Both the position numbers and the translations under genes were made by a program. A DNA stretch of 7,074 nt from an uncultured Lachnospiraceae bacterium. GTDB lineage: Bacteria; Bacillota_A; Clostridia; Lachnospirales; Lachnospiraceae. The notes under the pieces were generated by a model, which was given only the letters and a program-made list of their open reading frames with translations, was not told where the DNA came from and searched no databases. Positions 6,088-7,074 of the stretch are shown here, one piece after another. The stretch spans positions 1-7,074 of the forward strand of contig CAMWMM010000257.1 in assembly GCA_947175285.1 (NCBI GenBank), given 5' to 3'. Every line of letters begins with the position of its first letter. Within the stretch, counting starts at the first letter, position 1.

Positions 6088-7074
6088 ATGTCAGAAAAAG
6101 AAGGTCAGTTAAAAAATTTCCGGTTCCAAATTGAGGAGGACACAGAGAATACCATTATCAGCATAATAAATGATAATGATGAGTATCAGATGAACTGGGT
6201 AGAGGAAGGAAAGCATTGGGGAAAACTCACATTACCTGACGGTATGGAAGGAACGGTTCAGAGATTTTTTTCCAAGGAAGGAAATCTTGTGGAGCGATAT
6301 ACATTTGTGAATAAAAGGGAAACAGACTATTTTGGGTTGAAGGGAGAAATTGGAATCACGGTTCCGCTTCCTGACAATTATAAGTCTGCTGAAATCTGTA
6401 TGAAGAAAAGGTGCCATGCGCATATTTGGTGTGGGATGAACCAGTCGTATATCGCCGCTGTGAGAATGGGCGGGACAGGATCTAACCTCGGTCTGATGTT
6501 GACGGATGGAAGCGTTTACGGATATAGTATCCAGAGAAACGAAGAAGCAATCAGTAATGATAGGGGCAGTTTTATTCTGCATCCGCAAATTGAACATCTG
6601 ATGCCGGGGGAAGCCGCTCAAATTGAGTGGGAATTGTTCTGGTTTCAGGATATGCGGGAATTTCAAAAGATTGTTGAATCTTACGGCAATTCTTTGTCAA
6701 TACATCTGAATAAAGCAGTGCTTTTTCCGGGAGAAGAAATGGAAATGCAGATAGTCTGTGGAAGCAATTATACAGATTCAAGCATGGTGGAAATTATAAA
6801 AAATGGTTTACAAGTACCATATGAAAAAGAAATTCGGGAGGGAAAACTGTTTATCTCAATCAGGCAAATAAGTATGGAACCAGAAGAGCAAAACTGGCGG
6901 ATAAAAGTTGATCAGAATACCACATCTGCGCGCATACTTATTTTGCCGGATATTGATGAACTGGTTAAAAAACGGTGTGAATTTATTGCCCGGAAACAGC
7001 AGTACCATAATGCAAAGAGCAGTTTGGACGGCGCATTTTTGATATATGATAATGAAGAGCAGAAAGTTTATTAC
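6088..7074 (+). CDS. Uncharacterised DUF5695-like protein, 3' end cut by window
   Basis: An open frame runs without a stop from ATG 6088 to the last base, giving 329 residues of a longer protein. The start is eight bases after the previous stop and is preceded by the purine-rich AAGGA at 6072-6076, so it is co-transcribed and probably coupled. There is no signal peptide or membrane helix, so it is cytosolic. Recognisable segments are MNWVEEGKHWGKL (35-47), RCHAHIWCGMNQSYIAAVRMGG (108-129), LGLMLTDGSVYGYSIQR (134-150) and SNDRGSFILHP (156-166). A PGE...WELFWFQD segment (173-188) and a beta-rich stretch to about 290 follow. RCEFIARKQQYHNAK (296-310) then leads into GAFLIYD (315-321), perhaps the entry to a helical catalytic domain. 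This pattern resembles proteins annotated with DUF5695, recalled from memory rather than searched. The mostly beta N-terminal part followed by a linker is a common layout of alpha/alpha-barrel carbohydrate enzymes. Function unknown; a second step in breaking down the imported saccharide is inferred from position. Confidence 0.7.
   Translation, partial: MSEKEGQLKNFRFQIEEDTENTIISIINDNDEYQMNWVEEGKHWGKLTLPDGMEGTVQRFFSKEGNLVERYTFVNKRETDYFGLKGEIGITVPLPDNYKSAEICMKKRCHAHIWCGMNQSYIAAVRMGGTGSNLGLMLTDGSVYGYSIQRNEEAISNDRGSFILHPQIEHLMPGEAAQIEWELFWFQDMREFQKIVESYGNSLSIHLNKAVLFPGEEMEMQIVCGSNYTDSSMVEIIKNGLQVPYEKEIREGKLFISIRQISMEPEEQNWRIKVDQNTTSARILILPDIDELVKKRCEFIARKQQYHNAKSSLDGAFLIYDNEEQKVYY

Noticed and set aside
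6232..6666. Reverse-strand open frame of 144 codons near the 3' end
   Set aside because: It lies wholly opposite the forward open-ended gene starting at 6088, which has a ribosome site, operon spacing and family-like motifs. The reverse product has no recognisable features.
1..7074. CRISPR arrays, tRNA or rRNA genes, insertion sequences, attachment sites
   Set aside because: No regular spaced repeats, cloverleaf-like segments, transposase-like proteins or terminal inverted repeats were seen; almost all of the window is accounted for by one co-directional operon.

Overview
The window is AT-rich, with tight co-directional gene packing, Gram-positive-type Shine-Dalgarno sites and a lipoprotein solute-binding protein. 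This fits a Clostridia-type Firmicute, plausibly a gut Lachnospiraceae relative. The taxonomic guess rests on style and protein family resemblance, not on a marker gene. Every gene seen lies on the + strand, and the window is one carbohydrate-utilisation locus cut at both ends.

Layout: (1) 2-1180 is the 3' part of a YesM-type sensor histidine kinase: the end of an extracellular sensor, one membrane helix, HAMP, the His-kinase dimerisation box and the ATPase domain. (2) 1181-1295 is a very AT-rich intergenic region with a good -10 hexamer, an imperfect dyad and short repeats. It is probably the regulated promoter of the transport operon. (3) 1296-2666 is an ABC sugar-binding lipoprotein. (4) 2667-2771 is an intergenic gap with a clear terminator-like hairpin, and it carries a 12-base sequence also present in the promoter region. 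(5) 2772-3656 and 3656-4489 are two CUT1-type permeases whose stop and start codons overlap by one base. (6) 4529-6079 is a cytosolic GH78 (alpha-L-rhamnosidase)-like protein that lacks the canonical general-acid glutamate in its signature motif. (7) From 6088 to the end of the window is the N-terminal 329 codons of an open-ended gene resembling DUF5695-type proteins of unknown function.

Inferred working model: an extracellular saccharide is sensed by the kinase. Its partner response regulator is not in the window and is probably AraC-type and encoded upstream. The regulator turns on the binding protein, permeases and enzymes. The binding protein captures an oligosaccharide, the two permeases import it with an ATPase encoded elsewhere (none is visible here), and the two leaderless enzymes act on it in the cytoplasm. 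The substrate cannot be read from the sequence. A rhamnose-containing or other deoxy-sugar or uronic-acid glycan is a guess from the GH78 resemblance. The parts most likely to hide undescribed biology are the GH78-like protein with its altered active-site motif and the uncharacterised enzyme next to it.
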